NCBI RefSeq assembly: GCF_021531975.1
Contig: NZ_JAFBIY010000004.1
Span: forward strand, 186,001 to 250,000
DNA from: Faecalicatena contorta
GTDB taxonomy: Bacteria; Bacillota; Clostridia; Lachnospirales; Lachnospiraceae
Reading direction: 5' to 3'
Length of the DNA: 64,000 nucleotides
Below, one piece after another: positions 18,286 to 26,468 of this stretch. Within the stretch, counting starts at the first letter, position 1; every line of letters begins with the position of its first letter. The notes beneath the pieces were generated by a model. The model was not told the DNA's origin, ran no database searches, and saw nothing but the letters and a program-made list of their open reading frames with translations. The translations under genes were made by a program, and so were the position numbers.

Positions 18286-18891
18286 TCATTTTTCCAACAT
18301 CTGCAATGGAACATCTGTAGTAAATACAACTCCTTGCATACCGAGGCGCTGTGCAGTTTCAATATTTTCCACACGGTCATCAAAAAAAATCGCTCTTTCG
18401 GGCACAATATCATACCGTTTTAACAGCCGTTTATATATCTCTTCGTCAGGCTTCATACATTTCTCTTTCCAGGAAAAAATTCCTCCATCAAAGTTCTCAA
18501 GAAAAGTCAGTCGATCTTTGGATTGTCTGTACATTTCATTTGAATAATTGGAAAGATAAAAAATACGCATCCCTTTCTCTTTAAAAAACTGTATCCAGGA
18601 CTCTGTTGTTTCATATGGGATAATAGTCTTACCTATATTGTGAAATACCTGCCGTATTTCTGCTTCATATGTGGGATCATTTTCAATAAAGAGAGTAAGC
18701 CACTCTTCTGTCGTCACAAGGCCGGAATCTCCGGCGTTCCAGTCTTTATTTCGAAATGTTGCATCTGCAACATGTTCATATGTTTCCTCTGAAAATCCAA
18801 AAGAATGAAGATAATCTGTCCACGCAAAATTTATCAGGACATTTCCTATATCAAAAATAACAGTATCTATATGTTCAAGATTAATTTCCAT
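18286..18891 (-). CDS. HAD-family phosphatase (YihX-like)
   Basis: A 201-residue haloacid-dehalogenase hydrolase. Motif I is FDIGNVLINF, motif II is YLSNYS, the lysine motif is in KCMKPDEEIYKRLL and motif IV is FFDDRVENIETAQRLG. The helical cap is of type C1. Such enzymes dephosphorylate small sugar or nucleotide phosphates. The exact substrate is not predictable. Confidence 0.88.
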   Translation of the reverse strand: MEINLEHIDTVIFDIGNVLINFAWTDYLHSFGFSEETYEHVADATFRNKDWNAGDSGLVTTEEWLTLFIENDPTYEAEIRQVFHNIGKTIIPYETTESWIQFFKEKGMRIFYLSNYSNEMYRQSKDRLTFLENFDGGIFSWKEKCMKPDEEIYKRLLKRYDIVPERAIFFDDRVENIETAQRLGMQGVVFTTDVPLQMLEK

Positions 18892-18910
18892 ATCCTGTCC
18901 CTCTTCTGTA

Positions 18911-19393
18911 TTACTTATGGATCACATCAGCAAATGTTGCACCGGATGCTTTCTGAAGATCCTGCGGCGCCAATGTAAGCTGCATGCCAAGCTTGCCCCC
19001 ACTTACATGTATCTGTGCAAGATTCTTCGCATCCTCCTGAATGACCGTCGGATACTGCTTTTTCATACCAACAGCAGTGCAGCCACCGCGAACATAGCCT
19101 GTCACCTTTGTAAGATCTTTCAGGTGCAGCATTTCCAGAGACTTCTCACCAACAACCTTTGCCGCTTTCTTAAAATCAATTTCCTCTTCAATCGGAATCA
19201 CAAAAACATAATAGCCACCGCTTTTCCCTACAGTTACAAGTGTCTTATACACAAGCGTATGGTCATACCCCAGCTTATCTGCCACCTGAATCCCATCTGT
19301 AAATTCATCGCATGTATATTCCTCGTATGTGTATGAAATCTTCTGTCTGTCCAGAATACGCATGGCATTTGTCTTAACTTCTTTCTTTCCCAC
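18911..19393 (-). CDS. ybaK: YbaK-type aminoacyl-tRNA deacylase
   Basis: A 160-residue YbaK/EbsC domain protein. The conserved lysine and tail motifs TLVYKTLVTV, GGYYVFVIPIEEEIDFKKAA, GYVRGGCTAVGMKKQYP and VSGGKLGMQLTLAPQDL are present. The family hydrolyses mischarged Cys-tRNA(Pro). It is 3 nt downstream of the TIGR03936 gene and probably co-transcribed. Confidence 0.92.
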   Translation of the reverse strand: MGKKEVKTNAMRILDRQKISYTYEEYTCDEFTDGIQVADKLGYDHTLVYKTLVTVGKSGGYYVFVIPIEEEIDFKKAAKVVGEKSLEMLHLKDLTKVTGYVRGGCTAVGMKKQYPTVIQEDAKNLAQIHVSGGKLGMQLTLAPQDLQKASGATFADVIHK

Positions 19394-19396
19394 AGA

Positions 19397-20113
19397 CTAC
19401 ACCTCCATCTCACTTCCAAGAGCATCTAACGGCACCAGATTGCCCTCGTCATTTCTGGCATATACATCAAGCCTGTGATAATGCAGAGGACACTTTTCTT
19501 CTCCCATGAATCTAAGGAATGCTTCCATGACAAGATCCGGCTTTAAATTCGCCTCGCTTCCCGTTGCAAGGAAAAGATAAATGCATCCATCCTCCGCCTT
19601 CATATCATAGATCATCGGCTTGATATCCACTTCTTTTTCACTTCGCTTGGTCTTTTTCCACACAACAATGGCATCCTGCGCCATAAACTCTCTACAGGCT
19701 TCCTGCCATTTGGAAGGAACAGCCAGACGAATATCTGAAGTCTTCGGTGATTCCAGCAGGAACACCTGATAATCCGCAGCTGCTGTTATCGTCATACCAC
19801 TCGCTTTTTTATCATCCGGAATTTCAACAAAACTGATAATATCAATTCCTTCCGCCATCACCCGATTCATTTGGCTGACTGCCTGTGAAGAAGTAATTCG
19901 CTCCGTAAGTTCAATATCCAGATATTCTCCGTCACTTGTCACTCCAACACCAAGAGGCTGTGCAAAGGACATGACCATATGCGGACTGAAGCCACCGGTA
20001 AATGCAATCGGGATCTCTGCTCTTCGCATTGCCTTCTGAAAATAACGCATTACGTCCAGATGGCCGATAAATTTCATTACACCATATTTACGAAACTTAA
20101 TTCTTGCCTTCAA
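19397..20113 (-). CDS. TIGR03936/DUF2344 radical-SAM-associated protein
   Basis: About 238 residues. The N-terminus KARIKFRKYGVMKFIGHLD and the RRAEIPIAFTGGFSPHMVMSFAQPLGVG stretch (split across conserved blocks) mark DUF2344. This protein always accompanies the large radical SAM protein of the next entry, with which it may form a two-part enzyme; the reaction is unknown. I chose TTG 20113 because GGAGGAGG lies 7-8 nt upstream. The gene overlaps its partner by 17 nt. Confidence 0.88.
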   Translation of the reverse strand: MKARIKFRKYGVMKFIGHLDVMRYFQKAMRRAEIPIAFTGGFSPHMVMSFAQPLGVGVTSDGEYLDIELTERITSSQAVSQMNRVMAEGIDIISFVEIPDDKKASGMTITAAADYQVFLLESPKTSDIRLAVPSKWQEACREFMAQDAIVVWKKTKRSEKEVDIKPMIYDMKAEDGCIYLFLATGSEANLKPDLVMEAFLRFMGEEKCPLHYHRLDVYARNDEGNLVPLDALGSEMEV

Positions 20114-21962
20114 AGCAGACACCTCCTCCCCACACTGCTGCTCCACAACCTGAGCACTTCATGCGACAGTTTGGCGTCACTTCGCCATTCATCGCCCGTT
20201 CCCATTCACGTTTCAGAAAAGCTTTTGTCACACCAATATCAATAAAATCCCATGGGAACAGTTCATCCAGTGAACGTTCTCTTTCGTTATAAAATGCAAT
20301 ATCCAGTCCAGTATTTTCAAACGCCTTCATCCATTTTTCATAATCAAATATATCGCTCCAGGAATCATAGATACAGCCGAGACGATATGCCTCCAGAATA
20401 ACATCTGCTGTCTTTCTGTCTCCTCTTGCAAATACACCCTCCAGAACGGTTACCTCCGCATCATGCCAGTTATATTTCAGGCTCTTTCTATTCAACTGAT
20501 CCTGAAATGCGTGTTTCACGATTGCCGCGCGGGAGATATATTCTTCATTCGTATACATACGTGCCCACTGGAACGGAGTAAACGGCTTTGGAATAAAGAA
20601 AGAGGAACTCGCTGTGATCTGACACTTACCATTCCTTTGGTCCTTTGGAATCTCGTAATACTTTCTGGCGATCTTGTCCGCAAGAACAGCAATTTCTTTC
20701 ATATCTTCTTCCGTTTCTGTCGGAAGGCCAAGCATAAAATAAAGCTTCACCTTATTCCATCCGCCGGCAAACGCCTGCGCTGCACCTTCCAGGATATCTT
20801 CCTCTGTCAGTCCTTTATTGATGACATTACGCATTCTCTGAGAACCTGCTTCAGGTGCAAAGGTAAGACTGCTTTTACGAATATCCTGTACTTTCTCCAT
20901 AACGTCCAGAGAAAATGCATCTATTCTGAGAGATGGAAGTGAAATATTGATTCCTTTTCCTTTAAATTCATCAATCAGAAATGTTACAAGCTCTTTCAGA
21001 TGACTATAATCACTGGAACTTAATGAACTCAGAGAAATCTCTTCATGTCCGGTACTTTTCAACATCGCATATGCATATTTCTTCAATGTTTCCACATCGC
21101 GTTCTCTTGTCGGACGGTAAAGCATACCCGCCTGACAGAAGCGACATCCACGTATGCATCCTCTTTGAATCTCCAGAACAACCCTATCCTGTGTAACTTT
21201 TATGAATGGTACGACCGGTGCCTGCGGATAGCAGGTATTTGTCACATCCATAACTACCTGCTTCTTAACCTTTACAGGTGCATGTGGATTATTCGGTGTG
21301 AAAGACGCAAGCGTACCATCTTCATGGTAAGCCACATCATAAAATGCCGGTACGTAGATACCCTCTATCTCAGCTGCTTTTTCAAGGTAGTCCTTTCTGG
21401 AACCACCATTTTTCTTATTTTCCTTGTATGCATCCAGGAGCTGATCATAAACCGTCTCACCCTCCCCGATATAGATAAGATCAAAGAACGGTGCAAGAGG
21501 TTCCGGATTATACGTACAGGGTCCTCCTCCTATGATAATGGGAACATCTTCTCCTCTTTCTGAGGCATAAAGCGGAATACCACTTAAATCCAGCACCTGC
21601 AGAATATTGGTATAACACATCTCGTATTGAATGGTAATCCCAAGAAAATCAAAATCTTTAATCGGATCCTGTGATTCCAACGCAAAGAGAGGAATCTTCT
21701 GTTCCCTCATAATCTTGTCCAGATCTACCCACGGAGAGTACACCCTTTCACACCAGACATCTTCTCTACGATTGAACATATCATAAAGTATCTGTATTCC
21801 CAGATGGGACATTCCGATTTCATAGACATCCGGAAAGCACATTGCAAAACGAATATCTATCTCATCCTTATTTTTCATCACAGAATTGATTTCATTCCCG
21901 ATATATCTGGCCGGTTTCTCCACCGACATTAAAATATCATCTGACAGTGCTAGTTTTCTCAT
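20097..21962 (-). CDS. TIGR03960 B12-binding-like radical SAM protein
   Basis: A 621-residue protein. The N-terminal half has a cobalamin-binding-like fold (MSHLGIQILYDMFNRR, GGGPCTYNPEPLAPFFDL). The iron-sulfur/SAM motif is GCIRGCRFCQAGM, followed by the elongator-like TIM barrel with FAPEAGSQRMRNVINKGL and FMLGLPTETEEDM. The C-terminus has a Cys-rich CRMKCSGCGAA element. The family is conserved in Clostridia with no settled function; co-occurrence with TIGR03936 implies a joint role, perhaps in RNA modification. Confidence 0.9.
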   Translation of the reverse strand: MRKLALSDDILMSVEKPARYIGNEINSVMKNKDEIDIRFAMCFPDVYEIGMSHLGIQILYDMFNRREDVWCERVYSPWVDLDKIMREQKIPLFALESQDPIKDFDFLGITIQYEMCYTNILQVLDLSGIPLYASERGEDVPIIIGGGPCTYNPEPLAPFFDLIYIGEGETVYDQLLDAYKENKKNGGSRKDYLEKAAEIEGIYVPAFYDVAYHEDGTLASFTPNNPHAPVKVKKQVVMDVTNTCYPQAPVVPFIKVTQDRVVLEIQRGCIRGCRFCQAGMLYRPTRERDVETLKKYAYAMLKSTGHEEISLSSLSSSDYSHLKELVTFLIDEFKGKGINISLPSLRIDAFSLDVMEKVQDIRKSSLTFAPEAGSQRMRNVINKGLTEEDILEGAAQAFAGGWNKVKLYFMLGLPTETEEDMKEIAVLADKIARKYYEIPKDQRNGKCQITASSSFFIPKPFTPFQWARMYTNEEYISRAAIVKHAFQDQLNRKSLKYNWHDAEVTVLEGVFARGDRKTADVILEAYRLGCIYDSWSDIFDYEKWMKAFENTGLDIAFYNERERSLDELFPWDFIDIGVTKAFLKREWERAMNGEVTPNCRMKCSGCGAAVWGGGVCFEGKN

Positions 21963-21963
21963 G

Positions 21964-23247
21964 TTATTCTCCTGACTTATTAAATATCTCTCGGTCTAAT
22001 GCTTTGTTCTGATGTGCAACAATCGTTGTACATACAGCATCTCCTGTAATATTAACTGCTGTTCTTGTCATATCAAGGATACGGTCAATACCCATGATAA
22101 GACCGATTGCCTCAACCGGAAGTCCTACAGAATTAAATACCATTGTAAGTGTTACAAGACCGACACTCGGTACTCCTGCTGTTCCAATTGATGCAAGTGT
22201 TGCCGTTCCGATTACCGTAATATAATCTACTATCGTAAGATGAATGCCAAACGCCTGTGCAGCAAATACAACTGCAACTCCCTGCATGATCGCAGTTCCG
22301 TCCATATTGATCGTCGCACCAAGCGGAATGGTGAAAGATGAAATCTTTTTGGAAACACCCATTTTCTTCGCCAGTGTATCAATAGACAATGGAATCGTTG
22401 CATTAGATGTTGCGGTTGAAAATGCAAATGCCATTACCGGAAAAAAGTTCTTAATAAACTTGAACGGATTCAGTCCGGTAAATATCTTAAGAAGTCCCAG
22501 ATAAACGACGAAACACTGGATTGCAAGCGCTACAATAACACCAATCATATACTTTCCAAGAGGAATGAATGCACTGAATCCAATCGTTGCAAATGTTCTT
22601 GAAATCAGACAGAACACTCCGATCGGAGCAAGACTCATTACCATCATTGTCATTTCCATCATAATATCATTAAACTGACTGAAGAAATTTCCGACTGTCT
22701 CGGTTCTGTCTCCAAGCTTCGCAAGGATAATTCCAACAATAAGCGCAAATACTATGATCTGCAGCATGTTTCCATTTGCAAGCGATCCAATCGGGTTGTC
22801 CGGAATAATATTAAGAAGGGTATCTGTAAGAGAAGTCGCTTCCATCTCCTGTACAGCTGTAGCATTAGACTTGACCGCACTCATATCCAGCCCTTTTCCG
22901 GGATTAATCATATTTCCTACAGAAAGTGCTATCGTAACAGCCAGAGCTGTTGTAAATAAATAGAAAATCAATGTACGCACTCCGACTGTTCCTAGCTTTT
23001 TTGTATCTCCGATGGACATACTGCCACAGACGAGAGAACAAAATACAAGAGGTACAACAAGCATCTTCATAAGACGAATGAAGCCTTGTCCAATTACAAA
23101 TAAAATACCTTCCACAAGAATATTATCTTTCACATGACCGGACGGCACTGCATAACATAAAAAAATGCCAAAAGCCGCACCTGCCAGTAATGCGATAAAT
23201 ATCGTCGTTGTAAGTCCCAGTTTTTTCTTCTTTTTTGTATCTGTCAT
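21964..23247 (-). CDS. Dicarboxylate/amino acid:cation symporter (SDF family)
   Basis: A 427-residue transporter of the glutamate/aspartate and C4-dicarboxylate family with eight membrane segments and two re-entrant hairpins. The serine-rich hairpin motif FSTATSNATIPLSID, the NMDGTAIMQGV motif and the substrate-binding GIDRILDMTRTAVNITGDA are all intact. It imports substrate together with sodium or protons. It lies between a radical SAM gene and the RfbD-like reductase, all in the same direction with tiny gaps. Confidence 0.92.
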   Translation of the reverse strand: MTDTKKKKKLGLTTTIFIALLAGAAFGIFLCYAVPSGHVKDNILVEGILFVIGQGFIRLMKMLVVPLVFCSLVCGSMSIGDTKKLGTVGVRTLIFYLFTTALAVTIALSVGNMINPGKGLDMSAVKSNATAVQEMEATSLTDTLLNIIPDNPIGSLANGNMLQIIVFALIVGIILAKLGDRTETVGNFFSQFNDIMMEMTMMVMSLAPIGVFCLISRTFATIGFSAFIPLGKYMIGVIVALAIQCFVVYLGLLKIFTGLNPFKFIKNFFPVMAFAFSTATSNATIPLSIDTLAKKMGVSKKISSFTIPLGATINMDGTAIMQGVAVVFAAQAFGIHLTIVDYITVIGTATLASIGTAGVPSVGLVTLTMVFNSVGLPVEAIGLIMGIDRILDMTRTAVNITGDAVCTTIVAHQNKALDREIFNKSGE

Positions 23248-24096
23248 CTACATTCTCCTCCTTTCCTTCAAATATTCTTCCAATGCACTTCTCCAATGTG
23301 GCATCTCATATAAATGAATGATGCGCAGGATAAAGTTATCCAGTACTGCATACGCCGGTCTTGCATAGGACAGATCAGATTCACTTGTCGGTACAGATTT
23401 AAGCGCAACTTCTTTGCCGGTAATTTCAAGAATTGCTTTTGCAAATTCATAACGGTTACATACTCCCTGACTGGTCACATGATAAGTACCATATTCATTG
23501 GTATGAATCAGGTGAAGAACCAGCTTTGCCAGATCATTTGCGCTGGTCGGAGAACCGAACTGATCAGAAGCAACAGATAAAGGTTTCTTATCTTCTGCCG
23601 CCTTCAGGACTTTTTCTACAAAGTTATTACCCTTTCCATATACCCAGTTACTGCGGATAATAAAATGCTTTCCGGTAAATTCTTTTACATAATTCTCACC
23701 GGCTCTTTTGGAACGTCCATATACAGTCTTTGGGTTTGTGTCATCAAACTCTGTATATGGTCTTTTACTGAGTCCGTCAAATACATCATCGGTAGAAAAC
23801 TGTACTATCTTTGCACCAACTTTACGTGCAACTATACTTAAATTCCTTGCGCCAAGCGCATTGACACGATAAGCATGTTCCGGATCTTTTTCACATTGTT
23901 CCGGATCTGTAACAGCCGCACAATTAATAATCACATCCGGACGATTGATTTCCCCAAAGCTCAAGACCTCATCCGTATTGGTAATATTAAGTTCCCTTTC
24001 GTCCGTATTGAACACTTCAATCTCCAGTGGGTCAAGCATCTCATTAATTGCAGTTCCAATCTGCCCGCCCGAACCGGCAATCCATACTTTTAACAT
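23248..24096 (-). CDS. RfbD-like dTDP-4-dehydrorhamnose reductase
   Basis: A 282-residue short-chain extended reductase. The NAD(P)-binding loop is WIAGSGGQIGTA, the STDDVFDG motif is followed by the active-site YGRSKRAGEN, and the C-terminus has the YHVTSQGVCNRYEFAKAIL pattern of RfbD. It would reduce a keto-sugar nucleotide. No other rhamnose genes lie nearby, so the physiological product is uncertain. It is the first gene after the promoter at 24181-24209. Confidence 0.82.
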   Translation of the reverse strand: MLKVWIAGSGGQIGTAINEMLDPLEIEVFNTDERELNITNTDEVLSFGEINRPDVIINCAAVTDPEQCEKDPEHAYRVNALGARNLSIVARKVGAKIVQFSTDDVFDGLSKRPYTEFDDTNPKTVYGRSKRAGENYVKEFTGKHFIIRSNWVYGKGNNFVEKVLKAAEDKKPLSVASDQFGSPTSANDLAKLVLHLIHTNEYGTYHVTSQGVCNRYEFAKAILEITGKEVALKSVPTSESDLSYARPAYAVLDNFILRIIHLYEMPHWRSALEEYLKERRRM

Positions 24097-24136
24097 AGAA
24101 AAACCTCCTCGTATCGTCTAAACTCACACATAGTGA

Positions 24137-24165
24137 AAGCGTTGATTAGAGCATAACCAACGCTT
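24137..24165 (-). promoter_or_regulatory. 12-bp hairpin in the 5' UTR of the reductase gene
   Basis: On the minus strand AAGCGTTGGTTA (24154-24165) pairs with TAATCAACGCTT (24137-24148) around a 5-nt loop, with one G-U pair. It lies between the promoter and the ribosome binding site. No T-run follows, so it is not a plain terminator. Confidence 0.6.
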
Positions 24166-24180
24166 CATCTTAGTGATTTT

Positions 24181-24209
24181 ATTATAGCAATTTCACAAAT
24201 CCAAGTCAA
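24181..24209 (-). promoter_or_regulatory. Promoter of the reductase-symporter operon
   Basis: On the minus strand TTGACT (24204-24209) and TATAAT (24181-24186) are 17 nt apart, about 85 nt ahead of the RfbD-like start. Confidence 0.75.
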
Positions 24210-24518
24210 TCAAAGATTCTCCCACACTCCATAAGCCTGAAAGTCAGTTTCTATCTCATGAACAATACGTTCACTTCCGATGACCCCCAGTATTTTCTCA
24301 TCCTGACGATCCATCGTTACAAATGCGGCAAAAAGGAGTAAGCACACGAACATACGAATAGCCAGTGTTCCTCCTGTGCTTTCCTTCTCCTCATATCCAT
24401 ATAACTGGCCATAAAGATTCCGATAACGCGGATGTACGGCAGGCACAAAACGACTGTCACTGTACAGATTTCGCGTTCGTTCCAGAAGCTGTTTCCTTCG
24501 TTTCTCGGATGAATTCAT
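24210..24518 (-). CDS. Small single-pass membrane protein, unknown function
   Basis: A 102-residue protein with a charged N-terminus (about 1-50, rich in Arg, Lys and Tyr, including HPRYRNLYGQLYGYEE), one hydrophobic segment (about 51-67, LAIRMFVCLLLFAAFV) and a short extracytoplasmic tail. I do not recognise a family. The -35 element of the following promoter abuts its stop codon. Confidence 0.6.
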   Translation of the reverse strand: MNSSEKRRKQLLERTRNLYSDSRFVPAVHPRYRNLYGQLYGYEEKESTGGTLAIRMFVCLLLFAAFVTMDRQDEKILGVIGSERIVHEIETDFQAYGVWENL

Positions 24519-24574
24519 TGCATCACGATCCTTACCTTTTTCTCTAATCTATGCAATACCCATCCCATGTATGA

Positions 24575-25857
24575 CTATCTGTCCGCAAGCTCCTGGATAA
24601 TATCTTCCCAGTCAACTCCTTTTTCAACCATAAGTACCATAGCGTGATACAGAAAATCCGCCATCTCATATTTGATTTCTTCTGGATTCGGATTTTTAGC
24701 AGCAATAACAATCTCTGTCGCCTCTTCTCCGACCTTTTTCAGTATCTTATCAATTCCTTTGTCAAACAGATAATTTGTATAGGAACCTTCCTTTGGATGC
24801 TTTTTTCTGTCCTCAATAGTATTATATACTGTTTCAAAAACACGGAGTGGATTCTTCTCATCATGATCGGCACCTGCAAGTGGCTGGAAAAAGCATGTCG
24901 GATTGCCTGTATGGCAGGCTGCACCTATCTGCTCAACCTTGGCAAGAAGTGTATCACAGTCACAGTCTATAGTCAGCGACTTCACATACTGGAAATGTCC
25001 GCTTGTCTCACCTTTTACCCAAAGTGTATTTCTGCTTCTGCTAAAATAGGTCATCTTGCCTGTTTTAATTGTCTGATTAAATGCCTCTTCATTCATATAT
25101 GCAAGCATCAGCACTTCCTGCGTCTTATAATGCTGTACAATAACCGGGATCAATCCCTGTTCATTTGTCTTGAACTGTGAGAATTCCATCATACTTTCAA
25201 AGGATGTCATGGAAATGCCTTCCTTACTGCATTTTTCTTTAAATTTCACAAAATCCATATCGGTCTGACTCACATATTTTCCAGAAAGTCCCTTTACACC
25301 CGGAGAATGCAAAATCTTAAATAATTCCGGTTCTTCCATTGTATCTGTCAGCACGATACAGCGAATATCCGTCACATTCATGACAGAATTCAGATCCAGT
25401 CTGTGCATAAATACAATCTCGCTGCAATACTCCCGTATCAGATGCTGGTGCTTGAAAAGAGCATCAAAATCATTTAATGATACTGCAATCTTCTCCTTTC
25501 CGAAACGCTGTGCCGCATCCTCAATAAGCTTCGTACTGTCCGGCTTTGAGAAATTGACCATTGCTCTTTTTGCTCCGGAATACAGAATCTTCTTGATATC
25601 TTCCTGACGCTTGATATTACCTCCCGCAACCATCGGAATACGGATTACCCGGTTAATCCTTCTCATCAGATCAATGGCTTCTTCATGCTCTTCATCCGAA
25701 TCTGACAGATCCAGTACCAGGAGCTCATCCGCGCCATGATCACTGTAATATTTTGCCAGACCAATAACATCTTCACTGATAACGGTTCGATCATTGAACC
25801 ATTTTACTGCTTTGCCCCCATCAATAAAAATACAGGGGATAATCTCTTATAACTCAT
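24575..25857 (-). CDS. hisI: HisIE (PRA-CH/PRA-PH) with degenerate HisA/HisF-like N-terminal domain; apparent 5' frameshift
   Basis: From ATG 25666 a frame of 363 residues is open. Its C-terminal two-thirds hold HisI (zinc motif DCDCDTLL and [10 protein letters not shown]) and HisE ([26 protein letters not shown]); they cyclise phosphoribosyl-AMP and hydrolyse phosphoribosyl-ATP. The frame continues upstream without a start codon to about 25846 and encodes [16 protein letters not shown], then a HisA/HisF-like barrel. AAAGGAG and ATG 25857 lie in the other frame: ATG opens only 17 codons. A single missing base near 25844-25848 would join the two into a ~427-residue protein. The barrel has Phe where HisF has its catalytic Asp. 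Whether the frameshift is real cannot be decided here. Confidence 0.8.
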
Positions 25858-25870
25858 TTTTATTTCTCCT

Positions 25871-26458
25871 TTACAGGCTTCCTTTCGTCGTCCATGCCTC
25901 GCTGATACGCGGCTCACTCATAGTTGCCATGTCCAGTGCCTTGCCAAAACTCTTAAATAATGCTTCTGCCATATGATGATTATTAACACCATCCAGAATT
26001 TTCAGATGAATATTCATCATAGCACCATATGATACAGCATAAAAGAATTCCTTTATCATTTCTGTATCCATATTACCAATTTTTTCTGTTGTAAAAACAG
26101 CATCATAATTCAGGTACGGTCTGCCGGAAAGATCTACTGCACAAAGCGCCAGTGTCTCATCCATCGGCAGGATCATGTGACCATACCTGCGGATTCCTGC
26201 CTTATTACCGACTGCTTCGGCAATGACCTGACCAAGGACAATACCGGTATCTTCTATCGTATGATGACAATCCACATCCAGATCACCTCTGACCTGCACA
26301 GTCAGATCAAAAAGTCCATGCCTTGCCATACCGTCCAGCATATGGTCAAAAAATCCGATACCGGTATGGATATCATTTTTTCCAGTACCATCCAGATTTA
26401 GAGTAACTGTAATATCTGTTTCCTTTGTTGTTCTTCTTCGACTTGCAATTCTTTCCAT
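25871..26458 (-). CDS. hisB: Imidazoleglycerol-phosphate dehydratase
   Basis: A 195-residue monofunctional HisB. Metal-binding motifs are GIGFFDHMLDGMARHG, DLDVDCHHTIEDTGI, SYGAMMNIHLKILDGVNNHH. It makes imidazole-acetol phosphate. ATG 26458 has AAGGAGG upstream; a 16-residue longer frame would run into hisD. It is followed 13 nt later by hisIE. Confidence 0.96.
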   Translation of the reverse strand: MERIASRRRTTKETDITVTLNLDGTGKNDIHTGIGFFDHMLDGMARHGLFDLTVQVRGDLDVDCHHTIEDTGIVLGQVIAEAVGNKAGIRRYGHMILPMDETLALCAVDLSGRPYLNYDAVFTTEKIGNMDTEMIKEFFYAVSYGAMMNIHLKILDGVNNHHMAEALFKSFGKALDMATMSEPRISEAWTTKGSL

Positions 26459-26468
26459 AACTGCCTCC

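Noticed and set aside
20463-20942. Long plus-strand open frame of ~159 codons
   Set aside because: It lies antisense to the TIGR03960 gene, has no ribosome binding site and shows antisense-type composition. Many similar antisense frames were left out, including those at 31404-32213, 54886-55692 and 43384-43971.
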